This document shows, in pieces, positions 52,280-61,714 of a stretch of DNA of 64,000 nt (position 1 is its first letter; every line of letters begins with the position of its first letter). Source of the stretch: Dyadobacter arcticus (GTDB taxonomy: Bacteria; Bacteroidota; Bacteroidia; Cytophagales; Spirosomataceae); assembly GCF_011762185.1 (NCBI RefSeq), contig NZ_JAASQJ010000003.1, positions 744,001-808,000 of the forward strand. Direction: 5' to 3'. Below the pieces are notes generated by a model that saw nothing but the letters and a program-made list of their open reading frames with translations, did not search any database and was not told where the DNA came from. The translations under genes were made by a program, and so were the position numbers.

Positions 52280-54073
52280 ATGAGTGATCTCTGGAGACTT
52301 CTCATTTTCTTCTTTCTCTGCGCTTTTCTATCCGGAAGTGGATGTACCTCATCGGGGAATTCAAAGTCAAAATCCGAGACTCAGGAAGCCGTACCGAAGG
52401 AGAACTTTGCGGAAGACACATTGACGATCATCGAATATTACGATTTAGGAGCTGCTTATCTCTTTATTGATGCGGAGAAATCAATGTATTATGCCAAACA
52501 CCTTTTATTTCTTTCCCAAAAACATCAGTGGAGTAAAGGCAAAATACTGGCCTACAATCTATTAAGCACCTACTATTTGCTCGACGGGAGTTATGATATT
52601 CTTCGTGAATTGTCCAATGAAACGATGACACTGTCCAAGCGATTGAACATGCCGCTGTACACGGCCCATGCCAAACGTTTTATGGCAGAAAGCTACTCCG
52701 AATACAGACAATGGGATTCAGCAAGAATCAATTACGACCAGGCGATTAAGATTTTTACAGATCTCGGAGCAGACAGCGCCCGCGCCCTGACCATCGAAAA
52801 TCTCGCAAATCACTACCGCGACAAAAGCAAATATGAGCAAGCAAATCGCTACTACGACCAGGCTTACCAGATATTTGGAAAATTGAATTCCGATTGGGGA
52901 AAATCTACGGTACTTCAGAGCAGGGGTTATATGAATGTGAGGCTCGAAGAGTTTTCCAAAGCGGAGCAATATTTTAAACAAAGCCTTGAACTTTCTAAAA
53001 AGGTAGATAGCAGGTATGGTGAATTAAATACGCTGAATGATCTTAGTAACACTTATTATAAACAAGGGGAATATGATAAAGCGATTGAAACCGGATTAAA
53101 AGCCTTCGAGCAGTCTAAGATCTACCACTCTACGCAGCAGACGAATTGGGCATTGGAAACCGTTTCGAGGGCTTACAAGGCCAAGAAAATGTTCAAGGAG
53201 GCACTGGCATACAACGAAATGGTAAGCCACAACCGGCGGATGGTACACGACGAGTATGTGGAGCGCCAACACACCATGTATCAGCTGACCTATGAAAATG
53301 AACTTAAAGATTCGGCAATTCAGGAGAAAATTATCAGCGAGCAAAAGAATATACAGACCGTTTTAACAATTTTCTCTTGCCTTATCATCGCATTTGCCAC
53401 ATTTCTCTGGTTCAACAATAAGAAATTACGGAGGAAAAACGCGGAGATCAGGGAAGCCATGATTCAGGGGCAAACGATTGAACGTAAGCGTGTTGCCGCA
53501 GAGCTTCATGATCATTTGGGCGGAACGCTGGCCTCTCTCAACTGGTATTTGTATGGGATTGACAGAAAGGTGCTTTCGCTGGAAGAACAGAAGATTTACG
53601 ACAGTGTACACCAGATGGTTGGTTCTGCCTATCGTGAAGTACGCAGTCTTTCGCACAACCTGATGCCCGCTGAACTGGAAGAACACGGCTTGATCATGGC
53701 ATTAAACCGGCTCATCGATAAACTAAATGAGAACAAAAACATTGATTTCAAATTTAATCTTTCCGGACTGAATAACCGGCTTAACAACAAGATCGAATTT
53801 GAACTTTACAGCATTGTCCTGGAATTGACCAACAACATTATGAAACATTCCGGAGCGAATAATGCGACCATTGACCTCACCGAAAATCTCAAAACCATTT
53901 CACTGACTGTAAGCGACAACGGCGTGGGTATCATTGATGCATCGCGGCAGGGTATTGGTTTGAAAAATGTGAAAAGCCGGGTAGAAAGTGTGCATGGAAA
54001 AATTCAAATACTGAACGAGAAAAAAAGCGGTACCAGGGTTGAAATAGAGATACCCAAAGTCATCACCCGCTAG
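52280..54073 (+). CDS. TPR-containing sensor histidine kinase (orphan)
   Basis: A 597-residue kinase. After a hydrophobic signal/lipoprotein-like start (MSDLWRLLIFFFLCAFLSGSGC, Cys at 22 in a weak lipobox), a TPR-rich sensor extends to about residue 330 (for example ARINYDQAIKIFTDLG, AEQYFKQSLELSKK), then a membrane helix at about 359-377, HisKA_3 with ERKRVAAELHDHLGG and HATPase_c (NNIMKHSGANNA, DNGVGI, GIGLKNVKSRVES). The longer frame from 52184 would put 32 non-conserved residues before the signal. No response regulator is adjacent. Confidence 0.86.
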   Translation: MSDLWRLLIFFFLCAFLSGSGCTSSGNSKSKSETQEAVPKENFAEDTLTIIEYYDLGAAYLFIDAEKSMYYAKHLLFLSQKHQWSKGKILAYNLLSTYYLLDGSYDILRELSNETMTLSKRLNMPLYTAHAKRFMAESYSEYRQWDSARINYDQAIKIFTDLGADSARALTIENLANHYRDKSKYEQANRYYDQAYQIFGKLNSDWGKSTVLQSRGYMNVRLEEFSKAEQYFKQSLELSKKVDSRYGELNTLNDLSNTYYKQGEYDKAIETGLKAFEQSKIYHSTQQTNWALETVSRAYKAKKMFKEALAYNEMVSHNRRMVHDEYVERQHTMYQLTYENELKDSAIQEKIISEQKNIQTVLTIFSCLIIAFATFLWFNNKKLRRKNAEIREAMIQGQTIERKRVAAELHDHLGGTLASLNWYLYGIDRKVLSLEEQKIYDSVHQMVGSAYREVRSLSHNLMPAELEEHGLIMALNRLIDKLNENKNIDFKFNLSGLNNRLNNKIEFELYSIVLELTNNIMKHSGANNATIDLTENLKTISLTVSDNGVGIIDASRQGIGLKNVKSRVESVHGKIQILNEKKSGTRVEIEIPKVITR

Positions 54074-54097
54074 AATGCGATACCCTAAAACAGTACA

Positions 54098-55324
54098 ATG
54101 CTTTTTGCCGTTAGCATAGAGGAAAAGAACAAAGCACGCATGGACATCACCGAAAAGGTATTGGAATTTATATCCGGATTAGAGCAAAGTCTTCTGGAAA
54201 ATTCCTTTAATAAGCTCTCTTTGGGCAATTACAAGGGCACGAAAGAAAATCTCAAAAATATCTACGTCAAAAAAGTCCTGATCAAGCGGGAGGAGAAGCT
54301 CAGCTTTACATATCGTTACAAGACCAGGGATATTGTTAAAAATTACGCTTTTGATGAGGCAAAAGATTTATTAAGCGAGTTGATTGGTGCTCACTTTCAC
54401 GTTGCAACGCTCCTTACCAGTACTTTCGATTTGCAATTTGAAATCCAAAATAACAAAAAAGTTATTTTCAAAAAGACGGAAACAACGGTCCGCGAAATAC
54501 CGTCACAAGATCACGACAAAGCGAAAAACCGGCCGATTACTCCTCAGGGAAAAGGTTACCTGCAGGCTTTAAAAGTAACAGACGATCAGGGCAACGTACT
54601 GAAAAACGCGCAGGATAAGTACCGACAGATTAATCACTACATCGAAATCCTCAGCACCCTGATTAAGGAAATTCCAAATAAAGAATTGCTGAAAGTGGCG
54701 GATATGGGCTCCGGAAAGGGATATCTGACCTTTGCATTGTATGATTATCTCCAAAACGTATTGAATGTCCGTGCGGACGTGACGGGCATCGAGTTCCGGC
54801 CTGATCTGGTGAACTTATGCAACAGTATTGCCTGGAACGCTAATTTTAGTAATCTTCATTTTAAAGAGGGAACTATTGACGCATTTGATAGCGCAGGTAC
54901 CGACATTCTGATTGCGCTACATGCCTGCGATACTGCAACCGATGACGCTATTTACAAAGGAATTATGGCCGGTGCCGAGTTGATCGTGGTAGCTCCATGC
55001 TGCCACAAACAAATTCGCCGGGAGATTGAAAAAAACAAGGCAAAGAACGATATACAATTCCTGACCAAATACGGAATTTTTCTGGAAAGGCAGGCAGAAA
55101 TGGTAACCGACGGCATCAGGGCAATGGTTCTTGAATATTTTGGATATAAAACAAAAGTTTTTGAATTTATCTCCGACGCGCACACACCAAAAAATGTAAT
55201 GATCGTTGGCGTGAAAGATCATAGAAATACAGCCGACAAGGAAATGATCCTTGATAAAATAAATGAAGCCAAGAAATACTTTGGTATTGAATACCATCAT
55301 TTGGAAAGAATGGCAGGTATTTAA
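54098..55324 (+). CDS. Class I SAM-dependent methyltransferase (Methyltransf_32-like)
   Basis: A 408-residue protein. An N-terminal region of about 180 residues precedes a Rossmann methyltransferase with ADMGSGKGYLTFALYDYL (motif I, about 204-221), VTGIEFRPDLVNLC (motif II), and ILIALHACDTATDDAIYKG then VVAPCCHKQIRREI, the pattern of the GSTCD/Methyltransf_32 group. The target is unknown, perhaps RNA. The start at 54098 or the internal ATG at 54140 (MDITEKVLEF) cannot be separated with certainty. It follows the kinase by 24 bp. Confidence 0.82.
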   Translation: MLFAVSIEEKNKARMDITEKVLEFISGLEQSLLENSFNKLSLGNYKGTKENLKNIYVKKVLIKREEKLSFTYRYKTRDIVKNYAFDEAKDLLSELIGAHFHVATLLTSTFDLQFEIQNNKKVIFKKTETTVREIPSQDHDKAKNRPITPQGKGYLQALKVTDDQGNVLKNAQDKYRQINHYIEILSTLIKEIPNKELLKVADMGSGKGYLTFALYDYLQNVLNVRADVTGIEFRPDLVNLCNSIAWNANFSNLHFKEGTIDAFDSAGTDILIALHACDTATDDAIYKGIMAGAELIVVAPCCHKQIRREIEKNKAKNDIQFLTKYGIFLERQAEMVTDGIRAMVLEYFGYKTKVFEFISDAHTPKNVMIVGVKDHRNTADKEMILDKINEAKKYFGIEYHHLERMAGI

Positions 55325-55397
55325 CCTTCTCAAAAAGCCTCTTTCCCCCTCTGTTCTTAATATTTGCAACTTTTTGCGGTAACCTGATTCATCATAT

Positions 55398-57719
55398 ATG
55401 TGGAATAAAATAGCAACTTACATTATCCGTTACCGGCTGGCGTGGGTTGCCATAGTATTAATTACAACAGTCTTCATGGCTTTTGAAGCCAGCAAAATCG
55501 AACTCTCCTATAATTTCGCCCGGATTTTACCGTCCAATGACCCCGTCGAAAAAGAGTACCAGGATTTCAGAAAATTATTCGGTGAAGATGGCAGTGTAAT
55601 GGTCATCGGGTGGCAGGATCCGCAGCTTTTTGAAGTAAATAAATTCCGCGACTGGTGTAAGCTCTCACAGGAAATCAAGGCTACACAAGGAATTAAGAAT
55701 GTGCTGTCGCTGGCTAATGTCAATAAAATTGTGAGGAATGACAGCCTTTCCCGCTTTGATTTCGCTCCGGTAATCAAACAAATTCCATCTACGCAGGCAG
55801 AAGCTGACAGCATTAAAAAGGAAATTGTGAACCTCCCGTTTTATGAAGGGCTTATCCTGAACAGCAAAAGCAGTGCTACGCTAATCATTGTAACCTTCAA
55901 CGACAAGGAGCTTAATTCCAAACGCCGTCTGACCATTGTGGGTGACATTGAAGCGCTTGCTGAGAAATTTGCCCAAAAGTATGAGACCGACCTGCATTAT
56001 TCAGGTATGCCCTATATACGGACTATTAATATGAAGAAAATCTCTCATGAAATGGAGTTATTCATGGGACTCGCTGTTTTCGTGACGTTATTGATACTTT
56101 GGGCATTCTTCCGGTCACTCCGCCTCACAATTCTTTCAATTGTCGTGGTTTTGATTGGCGTCGTATTTTCCGTAGGGATATTGCATCTTTTCGACTATAA
56201 AATCACTGCATTAACTGGTCTGATTCCACCGCTGCTGATTGTAATCGGCGTTCCTAATTGTGTATTCCTGATCAATAAATATCAATCCGAGCTTGTTGCG
56301 CACAGTAATAAAGATGAAGCATTGAAGGAAATGATCCGTCAGATTGGGCTATCTACCTTTCTGGCGAACATGACCACCGCGATTGGTTTTGGGGTATTCT
56401 ATTTCACAAACAGCATTTTGCTGGTAGAGTTTGGTGTTGTGGCGGCGATCAGCGTCATGGTCACTTATGTACTTTGTCTGGTATTGCTTCCAATTACTTT
56501 GCATTATATGAGCATACCAAAAGCGCGTCATTTGAAGCATTTGGAAGGCAAGTGGGCTATGGGCTTTTTGAGAAAGATTAATTTCCTCGTTCACCATCGC
56601 AGAAAGGAAATCTACATTGCTATGGTGGTCATGATTATCGTTTCGGCTTTTGGAATGACCAAGATCAAAACAATCGGTTATGTAGTGGACGATCTTCCCA
56701 AAAAGGATGTGGTGTATACAGATCTGCGCTTCTTTGAAAAGAACTTTAATGGTGTTCTGCCTTTCGAAGTAATGATTAATACCAAACAGCCCAACGGAAT
56801 TTTCGCTGATCAAGCCGAAGCATTGTATAAGATCAGGTCTTTTCAGAACGAAATGGCCAAGTTTCCTGAGTTTTCAAAACCGCTGTCAGTGGCCGAAGCT
56901 TCCCGTTTTCTTTATCAGGCTTACCGTGGCGGGGATTCTAAATACTACGCTCTGCCTGGGGTTTTGGAACTCAACAAACTTACCAATTACGTCCAGGGAA
57001 AACAGGGAGCCACGAAACAGATTAATGCATTTCTGAATGATGATAAAAGTGTGACCCGGGTGAGTTTTCAGATGGCGGATGTTGGTTCTGAGCGCATTAA
57101 GGTATTAATGCAGCAAATTCGTCCAAAAGTCGATTCGATTTTCAACCCCTCAAAATATAAGGTTAGTCTCACAGGTCATAGCCTGGTGTTCCTGAAAAGC
57201 AACGATTATCTGTTGAGCAATCTGTACGAGAGTCTGGCGATTGCAATTGGCCTTATCGCCATTGTTGGTATGGTGCTTTTTCGCTCTGTCCCAATCATCC
57301 TACTTTCAAAATTACCCTGCTTAATTCCCCTGGCATTGACAGCTGGCATTATGGGCTATTTTGACATTTACTTCAAACCAACCACTATTCTCATTTTCAG
57401 CATTACATTCGGTATCGCCTCCGACGGTACCGTTTATTTCCTGACGAGGTATCGGGAAGAATTGTATAAAAATGGACTAAGCCCATCGAATGCGGTTACC
57501 AGATCTCTTTACGGCACCGGGTTAAGTATGATTTACACCGCTGTAATCCTGTTCTGCGGGTTTTCCATTTTCTCCGCTTCCAGCTTTGGCGGTACCGCTG
57601 CCATGGGCGTCATGGTATCCATCACATTGCTGGTTGCCATGTGTACCAACCTGATATTGCTGCCAGCACTCTTGCTATCTATTGCCAAAAGGCAGGGGAA
57701 GGATGTAAAACCAAGCTAA
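55398..57719 (+). CDS. RND/MMPL-family membrane transporter
   Basis: A 773-residue transporter with about 12 membrane helices in two repeated halves (TM1 and TM7 each followed by a large periplasmic loop, about residues 35-205 and 430-590). The first TM is IIRYRLAWVAIVLITTVFMAFEA. Segments such as LIVIGVPNCVFLINKYQSEL and ITFGIASDGTVYFLTRYREEL resemble the sterol-sensing/MMPL subgroup, which exports lipids or hydrophobic molecules. It lacks adjacent periplasmic adaptor or TolC genes, so it is not a typical drug-efflux RND. Confidence 0.87.
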   Translation: MWNKIATYIIRYRLAWVAIVLITTVFMAFEASKIELSYNFARILPSNDPVEKEYQDFRKLFGEDGSVMVIGWQDPQLFEVNKFRDWCKLSQEIKATQGIKNVLSLANVNKIVRNDSLSRFDFAPVIKQIPSTQAEADSIKKEIVNLPFYEGLILNSKSSATLIIVTFNDKELNSKRRLTIVGDIEALAEKFAQKYETDLHYSGMPYIRTINMKKISHEMELFMGLAVFVTLLILWAFFRSLRLTILSIVVVLIGVVFSVGILHLFDYKITALTGLIPPLLIVIGVPNCVFLINKYQSELVAHSNKDEALKEMIRQIGLSTFLANMTTAIGFGVFYFTNSILLVEFGVVAAISVMVTYVLCLVLLPITLHYMSIPKARHLKHLEGKWAMGFLRKINFLVHHRRKEIYIAMVVMIIVSAFGMTKIKTIGYVVDDLPKKDVVYTDLRFFEKNFNGVLPFEVMINTKQPNGIFADQAEALYKIRSFQNEMAKFPEFSKPLSVAEASRFLYQAYRGGDSKYYALPGVLELNKLTNYVQGKQGATKQINAFLNDDKSVTRVSFQMADVGSERIKVLMQQIRPKVDSIFNPSKYKVSLTGHSLVFLKSNDYLLSNLYESLAIAIGLIAIVGMVLFRSVPIILLSKLPCLIPLALTAGIMGYFDIYFKPTTILIFSITFGIASDGTVYFLTRYREELYKNGLSPSNAVTRSLYGTGLSMIYTAVILFCGFSIFSASSFGGTAAMGVMVSITLLVAMCTNLILLPALLLSIAKRQGKDVKPS

Positions 57720-57736
57720 CTTGGAACAGGTATTTC

Positions 57737-58474
57737 TTATTTAATAATTACTTCCGGGATCTTGTCAAAACTCTGATCCATCCATTCCTCCGGAATGTCG
57801 TCGAGCGCTTGTTTTAATTTATTTGCCCACATTTCCGAAATGGCCTGCAAATCTTTTTGCTCGTAACGATGCTCAACAATCGCAAAGCTGTTTTTCTTAT
57901 AAAGCACCACATCAATCGGAAAATCAACATCATTATTACTAACCCGTGTGGAATCGAAAGATAGGAAACCGGCTTTTAATGCCTGTTTCATCGTTGAGTT
58001 CTCATTCAGCACACGGTTCAGGATCGCTTTGCCCTGCCCCGAGTTTCCAATAATAACATATGGGGAACCTTCATCAAGCTCCACCCAATTGCCTTCCGAA
58101 TACAATAGGAACAGCTTATGCTCGACGTCATCTTTGAGCTGGCCTCCAACAATAGTGTTCAGGTTAAATTTCAAACCCGAACGTTCCAGGTTCGCCTTAT
58201 CTTCATCTGCCACCCGCTTAATTTGTTCACCAAACGCATTTACAGCCTTGTAAAGCTTGTTATAAGTTACGCCTTCCGTAATCAATTCTTCAAAATAATG
58301 TACTGCTTTGTCCCGGACCGAGCGAAGGCCACTCGTCATGATAAACATGGAGTAATTATCCTTTTGGGTAATGTACATTTTCTTCTTGACCGTAGTATTG
58401 GTACCTGCGGTGATCCGTGTGTCAGCGATTGCAACCAATCCCTCCTTTACTTTTATTCCTAAACAATACGTCAT
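57737..58474 (-). CDS. Anbu-type proteasome-like peptidase
   Basis: A 245-residue protein of the Anbu (ancestral beta-subunit) family in the N-terminal-nucleophile superfamily. The start MTYCLGIKVKEGLVAIADTRITAG (in part) exposes Thr-1 after Met removal; the frame's extra nine residues above (to 58501) would hide it, so the ATG at 58474 is used. SGLRSVRDKAVHYFEEL and GNSGQGKAILNRVL match Anbu. In many bacteria it is encoded with permuted ATP-grasp, alpha-E and transglutaminase genes; here those are absent from its side. Activity and target remain unknown. Confidence 0.85.
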   Translation of the reverse strand: MTYCLGIKVKEGLVAIADTRITAGTNTTVKKKMYITQKDNYSMFIMTSGLRSVRDKAVHYFEELITEGVTYNKLYKAVNAFGEQIKRVADEDKANLERSGLKFNLNTIVGGQLKDDVEHKLFLLYSEGNWVELDEGSPYVIIGNSGQGKAILNRVLNENSTMKQALKAGFLSFDSTRVSNNDVDFPIDVVLYKKNSFAIVEHRYEQKDLQAISEMWANKLKQALDDIPEEWMDQSFDKIPEVIIK

Positions 58475-58550
58475 TATTTCTTTCTTTAATATGCCGGGCA
58501 AACCTCCTCTAAATAGTTAAATGTTACCCGGCTCCTACTTAAACCAGGGT

Positions 58551-58558
58551 CAAAAGTA
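58551..58558 (-). promoter_or_regulatory. Putative -7 promoter box of the Anbu gene
   Basis: TACTTTTG on the minus strand matches TAnnTTTG, 76 nt before the ATG. The intervening leader can form a hairpin (GCCGGG/CCCGGC, 58493-58498 and 58527-58532). Confidence 0.35.
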
Positions 58559-58640
58559 CCAAATTGAGCGATGAGGAGGGGAAAAAAATACTTTTTTCAT
58601 AATAAATTTTTAACATTGCCCAGAAAAGAAACGAATCATA

Positions 58641-59462
58641 ATGATCGAGACCGCCTCCCTTTTTCCATTATTGGATCAAGAACTTATTGAACTTCTGAAA
58701 TCTCTTTCGCCGGATGATTGGAACAAAAAAACCGTTGCCAAGCTTTGGACTGTAAAAGATGTAGCAACACATTTGCTTGATGGCAATTTAAGGACTATTT
58801 CTACGATGCGGGACCAACATCAGGTAGCTCCGGACCGAGAAATCCATTCCTATTCTGATCTGGTCGCTTATCTCAACGAGTTCAATGCGGATTGGGTAAA
58901 AGCTACCAGGAGGCTCAGCCCGGCAGTTTTGATTGACTTGCTCGAAACAACTGGTAAGCAATATTCTGAGATTATGCGCACGCAGGACCTGGATGCCGAC
59001 GCAATCTTTTCAGTGGCCTGGGCCGGGGAGCAGGTTTCGAAAAACTGGTTTCACATCGCAAGAGAATACACCGAGAAATGGCATCATCAGCAACAAATCC
59101 GCGAGGCTGTGAACAAGCCAGGTATCATGACGAAAACCCTATTTTACCCCTTGATCGAAACATTTCTGCATGGACTTCCGCATACTTACAGAACAACCGA
59201 CGCGCCCAATGGCACCGCTGTGAACATTTGTATATTATTAGGCGAGGAAATGCATTGGTATCTGATCAAAAGTGAGGAAGGCTGGCAACTTAAAAAGGAA
59301 TTTACTGGAGAAGCATCATCAAAAATCCATTTACCAGCAGATACAGCCTGGAAGTTGTTCACCAAGGCAATGTCACCTGCCGAAGCATTGGAAACCATTT
59401 CGATTACGGGAAATCAGTCACTTGGACAAACTGCATTAAAACTCATCGCGGTGATGGCTTAG
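58641..59462 (+). CDS. Maleylpyruvate isomerase N-terminal/DinB-like domain protein
   Basis: A 273-residue protein with a DinB/MDMPI-type four-helix domain, usually metal dependent. Likely metal His are in VKDVATHLLDGNLR and in WFHIAREYTEKWHHQQQIREA (in part). The C-terminal part (about 190-270) has a SCP2-like pattern as in the mycothiol-dependent maleylpyruvate isomerase group. Bacteroidota lack mycothiol, so the thiol or substrate differs and is unknown. It is divergent from the Anbu gene. Confidence 0.8.
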   Translation: MIETASLFPLLDQELIELLKSLSPDDWNKKTVAKLWTVKDVATHLLDGNLRTISTMRDQHQVAPDREIHSYSDLVAYLNEFNADWVKATRRLSPAVLIDLLETTGKQYSEIMRTQDLDADAIFSVAWAGEQVSKNWFHIAREYTEKWHHQQQIREAVNKPGIMTKTLFYPLIETFLHGLPHTYRTTDAPNGTAVNICILLGEEMHWYLIKSEEGWQLKKEFTGEASSKIHLPADTAWKLFTKAMSPAEALETISITGNQSLGQTALKLIAVMA

Positions 59463-59558
59463 TGGGTAAAATCGAGATTTTTCATTCATAATAAAATTTT
59501 ACACTGTTAGAAATTGCGTGAAATGATCTGAATGCTATTATTCAAGGTATATGGTGTT

Positions 59559-60248
59559 ATGAAAGCCTCTACATCCCTTCTTGCGTTAATGCTGTTACTT
59601 GGGAACTGTAACAATCACCCCTCTCCTTCCAAACAAGGTAACGGTGATAAAAGCGGAGCGAGTTATCTGGCTTTAGGCGATTCATACACCATTGGAGAAA
59701 GTGTTCCGCAGGAGCAAAGGTGGCCCGTGTTACTGGCTGATGCGCTAAACAAATCTGGTAAACCTGTCCAATCGCCATACATCATCGCAAGATCAGGTTG
59801 GACAACCAGGGATTTACTCAACGCCATTCAAAATTACACCCCGGAGAAACCTTATGATATGGTATCGCTCTTGATAGGCGTCAACAATCAATATCGGGGA
59901 AGAAGCCTGGAAGAGTTCCGGACGGAATTTCATGAGTTATTGATAAAGAGCATTGGATACGCAGGCGGCGAAAAAGAAAATGTATTTGTATTGTCCATTC
60001 CTGATTGGGGCGTAACCCCTTATGGCACAGCCAATCGCGAATCCATCGCAAAGGAGATTAACAATTTCAATAGCGTAGCAAAAGAAGAATGCAAAAAGGA
60101 GAAAATTCTTTTTATTGATATTACACCCATTTCCCGGACAGCGCTGAACGATCCCTCCATGATTGCCAGCGATAATCTTCACTTTTCAGGAAAGATGTAC
60201 CAGCTTTGGGTTAATGAAGCTTTGGGACTGGTTAAGTCTAAAATCTAA
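59559..60248 (+). CDS. SGNH/GDSL hydrolase (lipoprotein)
   Basis: A 229-residue SGNH hydrolase with a lipoprotein-like signal (LLALMLLLGNC, lipobox Cys at about 19). The GDS block is YLALGDSYTIGE (nucleophile Ser), the Asn block is in LLIGVNNQYRGR and the Asp-His block is ASDNLHFSG. It resembles esterase or lysophospholipase-type GDSL proteins. An earlier in-frame ATG at 59532 adds only nine non-conserved residues. A terminator follows at 60293. Confidence 0.85.
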   Translation: MKASTSLLALMLLLGNCNNHPSPSKQGNGDKSGASYLALGDSYTIGESVPQEQRWPVLLADALNKSGKPVQSPYIIARSGWTTRDLLNAIQNYTPEKPYDMVSLLIGVNNQYRGRSLEEFRTEFHELLIKSIGYAGGEKENVFVLSIPDWGVTPYGTANRESIAKEINNFNSVAKEECKKEKILFIDITPISRTALNDPSMIASDNLHFSGKMYQLWVNEALGLVKSKI

Positions 60249-60292
60249 ATTTGATGTGATCGTATTATAGCCGGTTCTAAATTCATTTTCTG

Positions 60293-60334
60293 ATCCTGCT
60301 CCTGCAACTTTTATTGTCAGGGCAGGATTCTTTT
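60293..60334 (+). terminator. Terminator of the SGNH hydrolase gene
   Basis: A bulged stem (ATCCTGCTCCTG pairing with CAGGGCAGGAT) is followed by a short T-rich run. It lies 45 bp past the stop. Confidence 0.65.
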
Positions 60335-60412
60335 CTGTGAAGTCTTTGTGTCTGTTTTAAGGGGTAGAATGATGTAAAAGCAGTCTTACCTGCATATCTC
60401 TTTATCCTCGAT

Positions 60413-61714
60413 ATGAAACAAACCAACATTGGGAATTACCGCTGGGTTATCTGCGCATTACTATTCTTTGCAACCACAATCAATTACATTGACCGGCAAA
60501 TTCTTGGATTACTTAAACCCACTCTCGAGGTAGAATTCAATTGGACAGAAACTGATTATGCCAATATTGTAATGGTCTTCGCAGGCTTTTATGCACTGGG
60601 ATACATTGTTTTTGGTAACATCATTGATAAAATAGGTACAAAACTCGGATACTCCATATCCATCATTATCTGGAGCGTTGCGGCGATTTTGCATGCTTTT
60701 GTTAAAAGTACATTTGGCTTTGGAGCGGTCAGGGCGCTTTTGGGGTTAGGTGAATCTGGTAACTTCCCAGCCGCAGTGAAAGCTACCGCGGAATGGTTTC
60801 CCAAGCAGCAGCGTGCCTTGGCAACCGGTATATTCAACTCCGGTACCAGTATCGGAGCAGTAATGGCCCCAATTCTGGTTCCCTGGCTACTTGGCGCTTA
60901 TGGCTGGCAGGAGGCTTTTCTGATCACTGGTGCACTCGGATTTATCTGGCTGATATTTTGGTGGTTATTTTATGAAATCCCGTCCAGGCACAAGAAGATC
61001 ACCCCTGAAGAATTCGCATTTATTCACAGTGATAATGAGATTGTTGAAGGCGAAAGTCAGACGCCAATCCATTGGACGAAGCTGCTTCAATTGCGCCAAT
61101 CCTGGGTTTTCATCGTCGGCAAATTCCTTACTGACCCGATTTGGTGGTTTTTCCTTTTCTGGCTTCCATCCTACTTCGCGACCACTTTTGCGCTGGACCT
61201 CAAAAAGCCAAGCATTCACCTGGCAATTGTATATTCTGCAACCACATTCGGAAGCATTGCGGGCGGCTACTTATCCTCATATCTGATCAAAACTGGCTGG
61301 GCGCCTTTACGGGCCCGTAAATTCACCATGCTGATTGTAGCATTTGCGGTACTACCTATAATTCTTGCGCAATTCGCAACCAATGTATGGGTGGTTGTTG
61401 GTATTATAAGTCTTGCAACCGCCGCGCATCAGGCTTGGAGTGCCAATATTTTCACCACCGTTTCGGATATGTTTCCAAAAAGAGCAGTGAGTTCGGTGGT
61501 AGGAATTGGTGGTATGGCTGGCTCTCTTGGTTCTACTTTCTTTCCATTGGTCGTGGGCGCGCTTTTGGATTATTATAAAGGACAGGGGAATATTGGGGCC
61601 GGGTATAATATTTTATTTATTATTTGTGGGCTGGCCTATATGGTGGCCTGGGTGATCATTCATTTTCTGACCAAGAATATGAAACCAGTTGAAGAATCGT
61701 TAAAAGCATTATGA
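60413..61714 (+). CDS. MFS transporter of the ExuT/anion:cation symporter type
   Basis: A 433-residue, 12-helix transporter of the ACS family. The start YRWVICALLFFATTINYIDRQILGLLKP (in part) and GESGNFPAAVKATAEWFP are typical of hexuronate transporters such as ExuT. Likely substrates are galacturonate, glucuronate or a related sugar acid. It shares an ATGA overlap with the downstream haem dehydrogenase, so their products are probably linked in use of the same substrate. Confidence 0.88.
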   Translation: MKQTNIGNYRWVICALLFFATTINYIDRQILGLLKPTLEVEFNWTETDYANIVMVFAGFYALGYIVFGNIIDKIGTKLGYSISIIIWSVAAILHAFVKSTFGFGAVRALLGLGESGNFPAAVKATAEWFPKQQRALATGIFNSGTSIGAVMAPILVPWLLGAYGWQEAFLITGALGFIWLIFWWLFYEIPSRHKKITPEEFAFIHSDNEIVEGESQTPIHWTKLLQLRQSWVFIVGKFLTDPIWWFFLFWLPSYFATTFALDLKKPSIHLAIVYSATTFGSIAGGYLSSYLIKTGWAPLRARKFTMLIVAFAVLPIILAQFATNVWVVVGIISLATAAHQAWSANIFTTVSDMFPKRAVSSVVGIGGMAGSLGSTFFPLVVGALLDYYKGQGNIGAGYNILFIICGLAYMVAWVIIHFLTKNMKPVEESLKAL

